From Herbinix sp. (GTDB lineage: Bacteria; Bacillota; Clostridia; Lachnospirales; Lachnospiraceae), in NCBI GenBank assembly GCA_029238935.1, contig JAQZBN010000014.1, forward strand, positions 1-64,000: 64,000 nucleotides of DNA, in the 5' to 3' direction. The notes beneath the pieces are model-generated. The model was not told the origin of the DNA. It did no database searches and was given only the letters and a program-made list of their open reading frames with translations. A program made the translations under genes and the position numbers. This document shows, one piece after another, positions 1-7,926 of this stretch (positions are counted from its first letter, which is position 1; every line of letters starts with the position of its first letter).

Positions 1-90
1 AACGAAAAGAAATAGACTTAAAGTTACAAGTACCATTCTGGTATTAGAAATAAAAATTCTGCGTTTCACCGTCTGCTTTTCCTTATTCAT
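1..90 (-). CDS. N-terminal fragment of a membrane protein, possibly a sensor histidine kinase
   Basis: Thirty codons are visible before the gene leaves the left edge. The ATG at 90 sits behind a strong AGGAGGAGG ribosome binding site. The peptide is a basic stretch (MNKEKQTVKRR) followed by IFISNTRMVLVTLSLFLFV, the start of a transmembrane segment. This basic-then-hydrophobic start, including the RRIFISNT stretch, resembles the N-termini of clostridial HAMP-type sensor kinases, but no catalytic domain is in the window. That assignment is inference; that it is a membrane protein start is well supported. Confidence 0.55.
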   Translation of the reverse strand, partial: MNKEKQTVKRRIFISNTRMVLVTLSLFLFV

Positions 91-113
91 CGTCCTCCTC
101 CTCGTAATAGGCG

Positions 114-148
114 TCACAGAGAAAATCGTCAATGTTTCTTCTCTGTGA
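114..148 (-). promoter_or_regulatory. Stem-loop in the leader of the left-edge gene
   Basis: A perfect 10-bp inverted repeat (TCACAGAGAA / TTCTCTGTGA) with a 15-nt loop lies between the small gene at 150-359 and the ribosome binding site of the left-edge gene. No T-run follows on the minus strand, so it is not a standard terminator. It could be a leader hairpin or a dimeric repressor operator; the sequence does not decide. Confidence 0.4.
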
Positions 149-149
149 C

Positions 150-359
150 TCATACTCTTTTAACTTTCTTCTTTTTCGTCCATCCTATTTGTGTCTTGAT
201 ATCACCTTTACACTGGTAATCCGTACTCTTTACTTGTTTTCTATAATCTTCAATTTGATAATCTAATGACTTCAAAATAGCATCAAAATGTTCCATTGAA
301 TAATTCGGAGGATAATCTACATGATTAAGGCTATCATTTGGTGATGAATTTGGGTACAT
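150..359 (-). CDS. Small hypothetical protein (69 aa)
   Basis: Not recognised. The product is hydrophilic, rich in Asn, Pro and Tyr at the N-terminus, and ends in a lysine cluster (KKKKVKRV). No membrane segment or signal peptide is visible. The ATG has no clear Shine-Dalgarno sequence (the upstream bases are AT-rich), which weakens the call. It lies on the same strand as the left-edge gene and ends 60 bp before it, so the two could be cotranscribed. It may be a gene remnant or a genuine small unknown protein. Confidence 0.3.
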   Translation of the reverse strand: MYPNSSPNDSLNHVDYPPNYSMEHFDAILKSLDYQIEDYRKQVKSTDYQCKGDIKTQIGWTKKKKVKRV

Positions 360-519
360 ATTAATTATAGTAATTAATTCTTCATAAACATCATTTAGAT
401 TATTTCTTTTTGTTTCATACCCTTGTTATTTATAGTTACATTTGTCAGTATATAATATATTATAGATGTTTTCTAAATAATTTCCACATCAATCTTATAT
501 GATTAATAAGCCCGTTAAA

Positions 520-547
520 TAAGCCTTGGATTACACTCCAAGGCTTA
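520..547 (-). terminator. Terminator downstream of rlmD
   Basis: An 11-bp perfect stem (TAAGCCTTGGA / TCCAAGGCTTA) with a 6-nt loop lies 30 bp past the rlmD stop. It is flanked by ATTT on the minus strand and TGTTTTA on the plus strand, so it could act in either direction. Confidence 0.7.
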
Positions 548-577
548 TGTTTTACTTATTCACATCAATATCTACAG

Positions 578-1969
578 TTATTTCAACGTTATAGCTCGGC
601 AAATTTTTCGTGTTAATAAAACGCACGTTTCAACATGTACACTATGTCCAAACTGATCCACTGCTCTTACCTTCTTAAGCTCAAACCCCCGTTCGCAGAG
701 ATATTTAAGATCCCTCGCCAGTGTTGCCGGATCACAAGATACATAGACTACCTTCTCCGGAGCCATAGTTATTATGGTATCCAGAAGGCTTTGTTCACAG
801 CCCTTTCGGGGAGGATCAACAACGATAACATCGGCTTTGATCTTCTCTTCTTTATATTTCCTAGGGAGTACCTCTTCTGCTGCTCCAACAAAGAATTCTG
901 CATTGGTAATATCATTGATTTTTGCATTTACTTTCGCATCTTCAATTGCCTGTGGTATAATTTCTACTCCGTAGACTTGTTTCGCTTTTTGAGCCAGGAA
1001 TAAGGATATGGTTCCAATTCCACAATACAAATCCCATACCACCTCTTCGCCGTGAAGATCAGCATAATCCAGTGCTAAGTCATAGAGCTTCTTCGTCTGC
1101 TCCGGATTTACTTGATAGAAGGACAACGGTGATATTCGGTATAATATCCCGCCAATCGAATCGGTAATGTATGGCTCTCCCCATAGGGGAACTACCTTAT
1201 CCCCAAGAATTACGTTTGTATTAGACTTATTGATATTAAGGCAGATACTTTTCATTCCTGGGATCATTTGAAGTCCTTGTATCAACTCTTCCTTATGAGG
1301 CATATCTTTTCCATTCATCACAAGGCAAACCATAATTTCTCCGGTATGGTATCCTACCCTTGTTAAAATATGGCGGAGTAAACCTTGATTAGTCTCTTCA
1401 TCATACGGCTCAATATGATATTTTATTATAAATTCCCGTAAGAAACGTATAATATCAACATTTACCTTAGCCCCGATATAGCAATGCTCAGTATCAATGA
1501 TGGAGTGTGTTCTGCCTGCATAAAAGCCAATGGATAAGGAACCATCCTTCTTTTTACCCACCGGAAATTGTGATTTATTCCGATAATAATATGGTTCCTC
1601 CATTCCAACGATTGGTTCCATAACAAAATCCTGAAACCCACCGATGCGAGTCAGACAATTTTTCACCTTATTTTCTTTATACTCCAACTGTTTCTGATAA
1701 TCCATATGCTGTATCTGACAACCACCACACTGGGCAGCAATTGGGCATCGTGGAGTGACACGATATTCAGAGGGTCTTTTTAATTCCATTAACCTTGCAT
1801 ACCCATAGGTTTTCCCGGTCTTCATCACTTTGACCAGAGCAACGTCTCCTACTACAGTATCCTTCACGAAGAGGGTATATCCTTGATACTTTCCAATTCC
1901 TTCTCCCTCGGAACCGATATCCTCTATTGTTATTTCCAATACATCATTTTTATTGACTGCATGCTGCAT
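578..1969 (-). CDS. rlmD: 23S rRNA (uracil-C5)-methyltransferase, RlmD/RlmCD type
   Basis: SAM-dependent enzyme that methylates C5 of a uridine in 23S rRNA. The order is an N-terminal TRAM domain (roughly residues 8-66 counted from the TTG at 1981), an iron-sulfur cluster motif C79-x5-C85-x2-C88 with a fourth Cys at 167, a class I methyltransferase fold with DLYCGIGT near 317-324, DPPRKG near 389-394, and the catalytic Cys in SCDPATLARD (C416). All key residues are present and the length is normal. The reading frame opens at a TTG (1981) and a GTG (1978), but the ATG at 1969 has GGTGA six bases upstream and is preferred. It follows yhaM closely, so the two probably form one operon. In Gram-positives one enzyme may modify two sites (RlmCD), which cannot be decided here. 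Confidence 0.9.
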   Translation of the reverse strand: MQHAVNKNDVLEITIEDIGSEGEGIGKYQGYTLFVKDTVVGDVALVKVMKTGKTYGYARLMELKRPSEYRVTPRCPIAAQCGGCQIQHMDYQKQLEYKENKVKNCLTRIGGFQDFVMEPIVGMEEPYYYRNKSQFPVGKKKDGSLSIGFYAGRTHSIIDTEHCYIGAKVNVDIIRFLREFIIKYHIEPYDEETNQGLLRHILTRVGYHTGEIMVCLVMNGKDMPHKEELIQGLQMIPGMKSICLNINKSNTNVILGDKVVPLWGEPYITDSIGGILYRISPLSFYQVNPEQTKKLYDLALDYADLHGEEVVWDLYCGIGTISLFLAQKAKQVYGVEIIPQAIEDAKVNAKINDITNAEFFVGAAEEVLPRKYKEEKIKADVIVVDPPRKGCEQSLLDTIITMAPEKVVYVSCDPATLARDLKYLCERGFELKKVRAVDQFGHSVHVETCVLLTRKICRAITLK

Positions 1970-1983
1970 GTATTTCACCAAAC

Positions 1984-2934
1984 CTATTCTTTGCTTTTGG
2001 TACTTCTTCTTATATTAGTATCGAATAATTTCTGATATCCTAACCATTCGGCTTTGTCATCTCCGGAACTAAGCATTTCTGTCATTGTCTGAAGCTTTGC
2101 ATCTGTATTATCTGCAAAATTCAGCGCCATAGCTTCAATTAATGCCGGCTTCTTCGGTGAGCCATATTCCAACTCCCCATGATGAGCCAAGATACAATGG
2201 ATCAGCTCATTGGCTAACTTGGTTGGGAAATTAGGTACTGACTTGATATACTCGCTAACCTTATTGGCTCCGATAAATATATGTCCCATCAACTGTCCTT
2301 CATCTGTGTAATCATTTTCCGGGAAAGTTGAAAGTTCTTCCATCTTGCCGATATCATGAAGCAATGCAGCGGAAACCAATAAATCTTTATTTATAATGGG
2401 ATAGTTCTTTGCCATATAATCACATAGTTTAACAACACCCAAGGTATGTTCTAACAGACCTCCAACAAAGCTATGATGTACACTCTTAGCAGCAGAATGA
2501 TTTTTAAAGTTCTTAATAAACTTTGGATCATTTACAAAGAAATACTCAATGAGTGCTTTTAAGTGTGTATCTTTCATCGCACTGATAAATCCCTTAATCT
2601 CCTGATACATTACTTCCATATCTTTATTGGTTGTGGGCATATAGTCGGAAGGATAGTATTCACCCTCACGGCTTTTACGAACCCTTTTAATATTCAATTG
2701 GAGTGCTCCCTGGAAGCTGATCACTTGTCCATCGATGTGTATGTAATCCATGGTTTCAAAATGATCAATTCCTTGTCCCAGCTCCCAAATCTTCGCATCC
2801 AGAGTACCTGTTTTATCCTGCAATATCAAAGAGTAGTAATTCTTTCCCGCTCTTGTTGAAAGAGTCTGCTTAATCTTGCATAAATAAGTTTCGGAAAGCA
2901 TCTCACCTTCTCTTAATTCACCAATATATCTCAT
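1984..2934 (-). CDS. yhaM: 3'-5' exoribonuclease YhaM
   Basis: YhaM-type RNase that trims RNA 3' ends, with some activity on DNA. An N-terminal OB-fold (about residues 1-95, with LREGEMLSETYLCKI) precedes an HD metal-dependent domain with HHSFVGGLLEHTLG and the diagnostic LLHDIGK. The length of 316 aa matches the B. subtilis protein. The ATG has GAAAGGT upstream. It is the first gene of a likely yhaM-rlmD pair. Confidence 0.9.
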   Translation of the reverse strand: MRYIGELREGEMLSETYLCKIKQTLSTRAGKNYYSLILQDKTGTLDAKIWELGQGIDHFETMDYIHIDGQVISFQGALQLNIKRVRKSREGEYYPSDYMPTTNKDMEVMYQEIKGFISAMKDTHLKALIEYFFVNDPKFIKNFKNHSAAKSVHHSFVGGLLEHTLGVVKLCDYMAKNYPIINKDLLVSAALLHDIGKMEELSTFPENDYTDEGQLMGHIFIGANKVSEYIKSVPNFPTKLANELIHCILAHHGELEYGSPKKPALIEAMALNFADNTDAKLQTMTEMLSSGDDKAEWLGYQKLFDTNIRRSTKSKE

Positions 2935-3118
2935 TCTTATATTACCTTTCTAATTACTCAACTAAATTACTATCCTATTATACCCTACCCCTTAGGATAT
3001 ATAAAGCACTTATTTTTGATCTGCATATAAGACCTTGCATTCCTTCCCTATGAATCATTACCTTAGTTTTGTAAATCATTCATTTTGTGCAAATAACCCT
3101 AACATGAACCTACTCATC

Positions 3119-3149
3119 AAAAAGGGACAGCCATATTTGGTTGCCCCTT
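3119..3149 (-). terminator. Terminator downstream of the HtrA-like gene
   Basis: A 12-bp imperfect stem (plus-strand arms 3122-3133 and 3138-3149, AAGGG at one end) is followed on the minus strand by TTTTT. It separates the HtrA-like gene from yhaM. Confidence 0.75.
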
Positions 3150-3176
3150 CTTAAATGTTAATTTTTTCGCTTCTAT

Positions 3177-4532
3177 CTATTTCGCTTTTTCTTCCAAAAC
3201 GACAACTACTTCCATTTCTTTTTCGTTCGTTGTCCTCTTAATCATAACCTTTAGCTCATCTCCTGGTACATAATTAGATATAATTGTATTAAAATTGTTG
3301 GTCGTAGAAATAACTTGTTCATTTATCTCCATAACAATATCACCGCTCTTTAATCCTGCAGTGAAGGCTGGTGAATTCGCCTCTACATCATTAATATATA
3401 TTCCGTTCGTAACCTCATGGGACTGTTTTGCATCATCCGTCATATCTTCTGCTTTTACACCAAAGTAAACTCTTGGAGTCTGATTCGCCATTCGTTTAAT
3501 AATATCCTTTAGTTTGCTAATTCCGATGGCAGTACTAAGTTCCTTATTCATATCTTCACGAAGTGTTCTTGTAATCAATCCAATCACTTCACCCCGTAAA
3601 TTTACGATAACTCCATCACTATTTTCATTCTCCTGCATATTGGTATTAAACAAATCAATCTGATTATCAACGAGGCCAATCTTACTGCCTTTGCTGGAGA
3701 TCAATCCAAAATCCATGGAAAATGGATACCCATTGGGACTACCCAGTGCTAAGACCGGATATCCTATTGTGATGGAATAGGATTCTCCAAAGGTCGCAAC
3801 AGATAAATTATTTTGGAAGCTTTCCGGTATATCCTCTAAGCTAACAGCAAGAACTCCTAGATTAAGGTCCGTCTCATAGTCCTGCAACACTGCATCAACG
3901 GAGACTTTATCAGTCAGATCTATCTGTATACTGCTGGCATTCTTTACCCGATCCAGACTAACCAGAATTAATAAATCCACATTGTTATCTGGTATAATAA
4001 GTCCCGTGGTCTCCACTATCGTTTCAATCGGTTCATTGAACCAGGAGTCCGTCCCATTGACGATACAGGATACCTTAACCAAAGATTTATTCACTTCACT
4101 AGCTACTTTCCTTACTTCTGTCATAATGCTGTTATAATCATCAATATCTGCATCAATGCTTTGCTCTACAATAACAGGGGAAGGTGTTACCTCAGGAAGG
4201 TCTTCCTCTTCTTCTGACAACTCCGGATCACATTCCGGTTTCTGCGTAGGTGTTACTTCTGGATTGGTATTAACTGTTTGATTGTCTCCATTTTGCTTGT
4301 CCTCGTCATCTGGAAACTCAACCGGAGTTTTGGACTCTTCCTTATTATGAAATAACTCATACATTCTCGGCTCCGTCAAACAAAAGGTTGCTGCCGCAAT
4401 GACGCCAAACAAAATTGCCATAACACTTGTCATTAAAAATGGGAATAGCAACTTCTTTAACTTTTTGTGCTTCTTCTCTATTATTTGCTCCTTAATAAAT
4501 TCAAAATCTTTGTCCTTATCATTCTCAGACAT
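3177..4532 (-). CDS. HtrA/DegP-like membrane protein with PDZ domain, catalytic His lost
   Basis: The product (451 aa) has a cytoplasmic N-terminus, one transmembrane segment (about 30-51), an acidic Pro/Thr-rich linker (65-125), a trypsin-like domain (about 135-330) and a PDZ domain (about 350-447, ANSPAFTAGLKSGDIVMEIN). This is the layout of membrane HtrA proteases. The active site is not intact. The expected His (usually in TNxHV) is replaced by a stretch reading LVSLDRV (191-196). The serine motif GNSGG reads ENSDG (S305). An Asp in the expected region (D222 in TDLNLGVLAV) is present. It is therefore probably a pseudo-protease that senses or scaffolds through its PDZ domain. The ATG has AAGGAGA upstream. 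Confidence 0.8.
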   Translation of the reverse strand: MSENDKDKDFEFIKEQIIEKKHKKLKKLLFPFLMTSVMAILFGVIAAATFCLTEPRMYELFHNKEESKTPVEFPDDEDKQNGDNQTVNTNPEVTPTQKPECDPELSEEEEDLPEVTPSPVIVEQSIDADIDDYNSIMTEVRKVASEVNKSLVKVSCIVNGTDSWFNEPIETIVETTGLIIPDNNVDLLILVSLDRVKNASSIQIDLTDKVSVDAVLQDYETDLNLGVLAVSLEDIPESFQNNLSVATFGESYSITIGYPVLALGSPNGYPFSMDFGLISSKGSKIGLVDNQIDLFNTNMQENENSDGVIVNLRGEVIGLITRTLREDMNKELSTAIGISKLKDIIKRMANQTPRVYFGVKAEDMTDDAKQSHEVTNGIYINDVEANSPAFTAGLKSGDIVMEINEQVISTTNNFNTIISNYVPGDELKVMIKRTTNEKEMEVVVVLEEKAK

Positions 4533-4873
4533 GTTTTTCTCCTTCTAGAGGCATCTATTTTCATCTAAGATATTAATTGAAACTGTTCCAATGGTCGATC
4601 TTGAATTACAGATATTATTTGCTTTTTATCGTCTCATTCGTGATCAGCTAATGAAGATTTCAACTTGATATTATGTATGATATAATGTAATGCATAAGTC
4701 CTATTTTATCATTGACATATGAACATTATATGAATTAATTGTAAACAAAAGCAAGTGTTTTTTAGCAATTTTACCTTAAATATGAAACTGTGTATATATA
4801 ATAATTTTGATGAAGATAGGATTGCATACTCAGCTACATTAAAAAACGTCATTCTAATAGCAATACTAACCTT
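4533..4873. other. Intergenic stretch without a gene
   Basis: This 341-bp stretch lies upstream of the HtrA-like gene. It is very AT-rich. The only readable signal is a possible promoter at 4725-4754. An open frame running plus-ward from 4755 has no ribosome binding site and overlaps the next gene antisense, so it was not accepted. Confidence 0.6.
4725..4754 (-). promoter_or_regulatory. Possible sigma-A promoter of the HtrA-like gene
   Basis: TTGCTT, an 18-bp spacer and TATAAT on the minus strand, about 190 bp upstream of the HtrA-like start. The -10 is perfect and the -35 matches four of six bases. Confidence 0.35.
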
Positions 4874-5470
4874 CTATAACGCAAAATTTACTTTTACTAA
4901 CCGATGTCCTTCTTTCCAGATATTACGAATAATATCATATAAGTCAAATTCAATTTCATACGCTCCGTAATAAAGATACTTTTCTAATTCTTTTTTTTCT
5001 TTTTCTATCACTTTTATATGATTATCTTTTTCATCTTCAGAAATATTTTCTTCTTCATTACTAAGTATATGATAGGTTTCATAGCACTGATATAACATTT
5101 CTTTATTATATTGTTGCACTTGAATAAACAAACAGATAACAAGAACAACGATTGAAGCTAATATACCTTTCATACAACGTTTAGACTTTCTCCATTTTTC
5201 ATCTTTGTTTAGCCTTTTTCTCGCTATGAATATAAAGATAATTGTAATCATTATAAAGAAGCGCATGTATGACTCAACATCATATAATAATGCCATATCA
5301 ACTTTATAATCGGATAGACTTTTAATAGAATAAAAAACTTGATCTAATTCTTTTGCATCAGGTAGATAACACCAAATAGAAGCTAGTAAATCATCACTAA
5401 CCCCACTAGCATAAAGGGGTTTATGGCTTATTAGGTTGATAAAGATGAGATAAAATCTGATTAATACCAA
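4874..5470 (-). CDS. Unknown membrane protein, probably the 3' half of a frameshifted gene
   Basis: Not recognised. Two hydrophobic segments are visible (about 70-83 and 104-117), followed by a charged, Glu/Lys-rich C-terminus likely to form a coiled coil (138-168). The frame opens with a TTG at 5470 that has no ribosome binding site and lies inside the 3' end of the neighbouring frame (5421-5768). The next Met is at residue 59. This suggests it is not started on its own but is the continuation of the upstream frame after a one-base shift near the runs of A and C at about 5405-5425. It could still be a separate, translationally coupled gene. Confidence 0.45.
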   Translation of the reverse strand: MVLIRFYLIFINLISHKPLYASGVSDDLLASIWCYLPDAKELDQVFYSIKSLSDYKVDMALLYDVESYMRFFIMITIIFIFIARKRLNKDEKWRKSKRCMKGILASIVVLVICLFIQVQQYNKEMLYQCYETYHILSNEEENISEDEKDNHIKVIEKEKKELEKYLYYGAYEIEFDLYDIIRNIWKEGHRLVKVNFAL

Positions 5471-5768
5471 ACATTAAAAGCACAAAGAGAAAGATTGAAA
5501 GTAAGGGTGTCATATTGGTAAGACCTAACTTTTCAATCAACTTTTTAAAAAAGATTGATGTTTTCGTTTGATCTTTAGGTATGTAGATTCCTTTATTTAA
5601 TATCACTTTTTTATTACTCAGTAAATTAATAAATGAATCCATGATTTTTTCACGTAACTCACTTCCAATTAACCACGATAAATATACTATCGTTATTACT
5701 CCCATTACTATTGGAACAACTAACTGATCCCAAAAAGAAGATATTTCGTTTACTATTTGAAACTCCAT
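5421..5768 (-). CDS. Unknown membrane protein, probably the 5' half of a frameshifted gene
   Basis: Not recognised. From the ATG at 5768 (SD CAGGAG, about 10 bases upstream) it encodes 115 aa with a transmembrane segment near the start (VVPIVMGVITIVYLSWLI) and another near the end (LLSIFLFVLLMFGINQIL). The frame could be opened further upstream at a TTG (5834), but that TTG is the -35 element of a good promoter, so the ATG is preferred. The 3' end overlaps the following frame by 50 bp. Joining the two frames would give one membrane protein of roughly 300 aa. The base composition is more AT-rich than in the flanking housekeeping genes. Confidence 0.5.
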   Translation of the reverse strand: MEFQIVNEISSFWDQLVVPIVMGVITIVYLSWLIGSELREKIMDSFINLLSNKKVILNKGIYIPKDQTKTSIFFKKLIEKLGLTNMTPLLSIFLFVLLMFGINQILSHLYQPNKP

Positions 5769-5805
5769 AATATTACTACTCCTGGATAATATTTTATTAC
5801 GATAC

Positions 5806-5834
5806 ATTATATCTAGTTTATTGTCGATAAACAA
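5806..5834 (-). promoter_or_regulatory. Sigma-A promoter of the unknown membrane-protein gene
   Basis: TTGTTT, a 17-bp spacer and a perfect TATAAT on the minus strand, about 40 bp upstream of the ATG at 5768. Confidence 0.65.
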
Positions 5835-6039
5835 GCATCATCGGTTTGGAACTCATTAAAATATTACTACGAAATATTATTCCATTTATTGGTAACTATA
5901 TTGTCTATGTAAATTTCTCATATTATAATAAGAATTATCTGGATCTGAAACCATATGTAGATATGAGATTAGATAAAATTTAATTAAAGTTTAAGATCGA
6001 CATATACTTTATTATAAAAATGTGGGAGGGCTTATGTAA

Positions 6040-7785
6040 ATGGGGAAACAAAATTTAAAAACAGTTTTCATGATCGTATCTACAGTAATCATTCTTCTTT
6101 TTACCACTACCATGGGAAGCATGGAGACATCTGCAAAATCTAGTGACTTTATAATCGAAGATGGTATTCTAAAACAATACCTGGGTTCTGACAAAGAAAT
6201 TATCATACCAAATGGTGTGAAAACCATTGGTACCAATGCCTTTAAAGATTGCAAGATGGAAAAGGTATTAATACCGGATGGCGTCTCTCTGATTGAAGAC
6301 GGTGCTTTTCTAAATTGCAGCAAGTTGACTGAAATCGTAATACCGGATAGTGTAGAAGAGCTTGGACAATCAACATTTCAAGGATGCAGCAGCTTATATC
6401 GTGCCAAATTATCCAGTAAAGCTCCCATAGGGATGAGTGCCTTTGAAGATTGCACAAGTCTAAATGAAGTTATTATCCCAGATGGTGTTCCTTCCTTAAG
6501 CCATTATTCATTTAGAAACTGTACCAATCTTGAGATGATCGACTTACCGGATAGTGTTAGTTTTATTGGAGAAGGATGTTTTGAAAACTGCACTAGTCTT
6601 GAAACCATCCTGTTCCCAACCCAGGAAACCTTTGTTGGGTATAAGGCTTTGTATAATACGCTGTGGCTTACTAATTATGACGGTGACTATGTTATTATTA
6701 ATCAAACGTTAATCCAGTATCGCGGGAGGGAAACAAATATTATAATCCCTAATCAAATCAAGATAATTGGTAACGGCGCGTTTGAAAATTGCTCCTTTAT
6801 TACCAATGTGACTATTCCGATGGGAGTAAAAGAAATCGGCAATTCAGCTTTCGCAGGCTGTACGGGTCTTTCAGAAATAGTCCTGCCGGATAGTATCACA
6901 AGAGTTTATTCCTACTCGTTCGGAGGTTGTAGTAATCTCGCTAAAATAACAATACCCAAGGATGTTAATATCAGACGGGATTCTTTGGAAGGGACAAAAT
7001 GGATGACGGATTGTCAGGATGACTTTATAATTCTAAATGGCAATCTTTTAGGATACCAGGGTTCGGAAGCCAAAGTAAGCATACCAGACAGTGTGATAAC
7101 AGTCTGTACAGGAGCTTTTAGTAGTAATGATACCGTTGCTGAGATAACCGTTCCGACGAGTGTTACAAAGATTTATTATGCCGGATTCTTTCTCTGTAAG
7201 AATCTTCAAAAAGTATATATTACAAACAAAAATACCTATATAGATTATGAAGCTTTCTTTTCATGCCATAGCAACTTTACGATTTATGGTATCGTTGGCG
7301 GACCTGTAGAAGAGTATGCCCATAGGAATAACGTACCCTTTATCAATTATGGTATGAATAAGGCAAAAGTAACCCTCTACCTTGACGGAGAGCATACTAC
7401 TTCATTGAGCGTGAGCGGTGCCGTGGGAGATGTTCAATGGGTGTCGGAGGATTCCTCCATCGTCAAGGTAAACAACACCGGTAAAGTAACTGCTGTCAAC
7501 ACTGGTACCACCAAGGTGAATGCAATTGTAAATGGTATTACGATGACTTGTCAGATTACAGTGAAAACGCCGTTCATCAGTAAAAGTTCAGTATCAATTA
7601 TGATTGGAAAAACTTCAAGATTAAACGTCGTAGGTATCTCCTCTACGATCACCTGGTCAAGTAGCGACAAGTCGATTGCTACCGTAAGTAGCACAGGTGT
7701 TATCACCGCCAATAAAGCAGGTTCTGCAATTATTACAGCTACTGCGAACGGAAAAAAATATACCTGTACGATTACTGTGAAATAA
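6040..7785 (+). CDS. Secreted leucine-rich-repeat (BspA/LRR_5) protein with two Big_2 domains
   Basis: Predicted surface or secreted protein of 581 aa. A signal peptide covers about residues 1-33 (basic start, then VFMIVSTVIILLF). About a dozen BspA-type repeats of roughly 23 residues follow (about 36-420), each with the pattern IPxxVxxIGxxAFxxCxxLxxI, as in VIPDSVEELGQSTFQGCSSL. Two bacterial Ig-like domains of the Big_2 type close the protein (about 445-510 and 515-581), each with the typical VNNTGKVTAVNTGTTKV-like core. No LPXTG motif or other cell-wall anchor is present, so it is probably released or held non-covalently. GGGAGG at 6024 sets the ATG. Such proteins usually bind host or environmental polymers, but the ligand is unknown. 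Confidence 0.85.
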   Translation: MGKQNLKTVFMIVSTVIILLFTTTMGSMETSAKSSDFIIEDGILKQYLGSDKEIIIPNGVKTIGTNAFKDCKMEKVLIPDGVSLIEDGAFLNCSKLTEIVIPDSVEELGQSTFQGCSSLYRAKLSSKAPIGMSAFEDCTSLNEVIIPDGVPSLSHYSFRNCTNLEMIDLPDSVSFIGEGCFENCTSLETILFPTQETFVGYKALYNTLWLTNYDGDYVIINQTLIQYRGRETNIIIPNQIKIIGNGAFENCSFITNVTIPMGVKEIGNSAFAGCTGLSEIVLPDSITRVYSYSFGGCSNLAKITIPKDVNIRRDSLEGTKWMTDCQDDFIILNGNLLGYQGSEAKVSIPDSVITVCTGAFSSNDTVAEITVPTSVTKIYYAGFFLCKNLQKVYITNKNTYIDYEAFFSCHSNFTIYGIVGGPVEEYAHRNNVPFINYGMNKAKVTLYLDGEHTTSLSVSGAVGDVQWVSEDSSIVKVNNTGKVTAVNTGTTKVNAIVNGITMTCQITVKTPFISKSSVSIMIGKTSRLNVVGISSTITWSSSDKSIATVSSTGVITANKAGSAIITATANGKKYTCTITVK

Positions 7786-7847
7786 AATCATATATAACCA
7801 CTATAATAGAAGAGGTTGAATTCTAGCTTTTATCTATCATTTTGTAT

Positions 7848-7883
7848 AACGAAAGGGGCGGTTTACCAACTACCCCTTTCGTT
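7848..7883. terminator. Bidirectional terminator between the two LRR genes
   Basis: A perfect 11-bp stem (AACGAAAGGGG / CCCCTTTCGTT) with a 14-nt loop lies between the convergent genes ending at 7785 and 7927. There is no long T-run beyond the stem. Confidence 0.65.
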
Positions 7884-7926
7884 AAATCCATTGTATATCT
7901 AAGCTCTAATCATTGTTGTTCCACGA

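Noticed and set aside
459-487. Promoter for the 69-codon gene at 150-359 (TATAAT at 464-459)
   Set aside because: The -10 is perfect, but the only -35 at suitable spacing (GTGGAA) matches three of six bases.
4755-4970. 71-codon plus-strand frame in the 4533-4873 gap
   Set aside because: No ribosome binding site, very AT-rich, and it runs antisense into the neighbouring gene.
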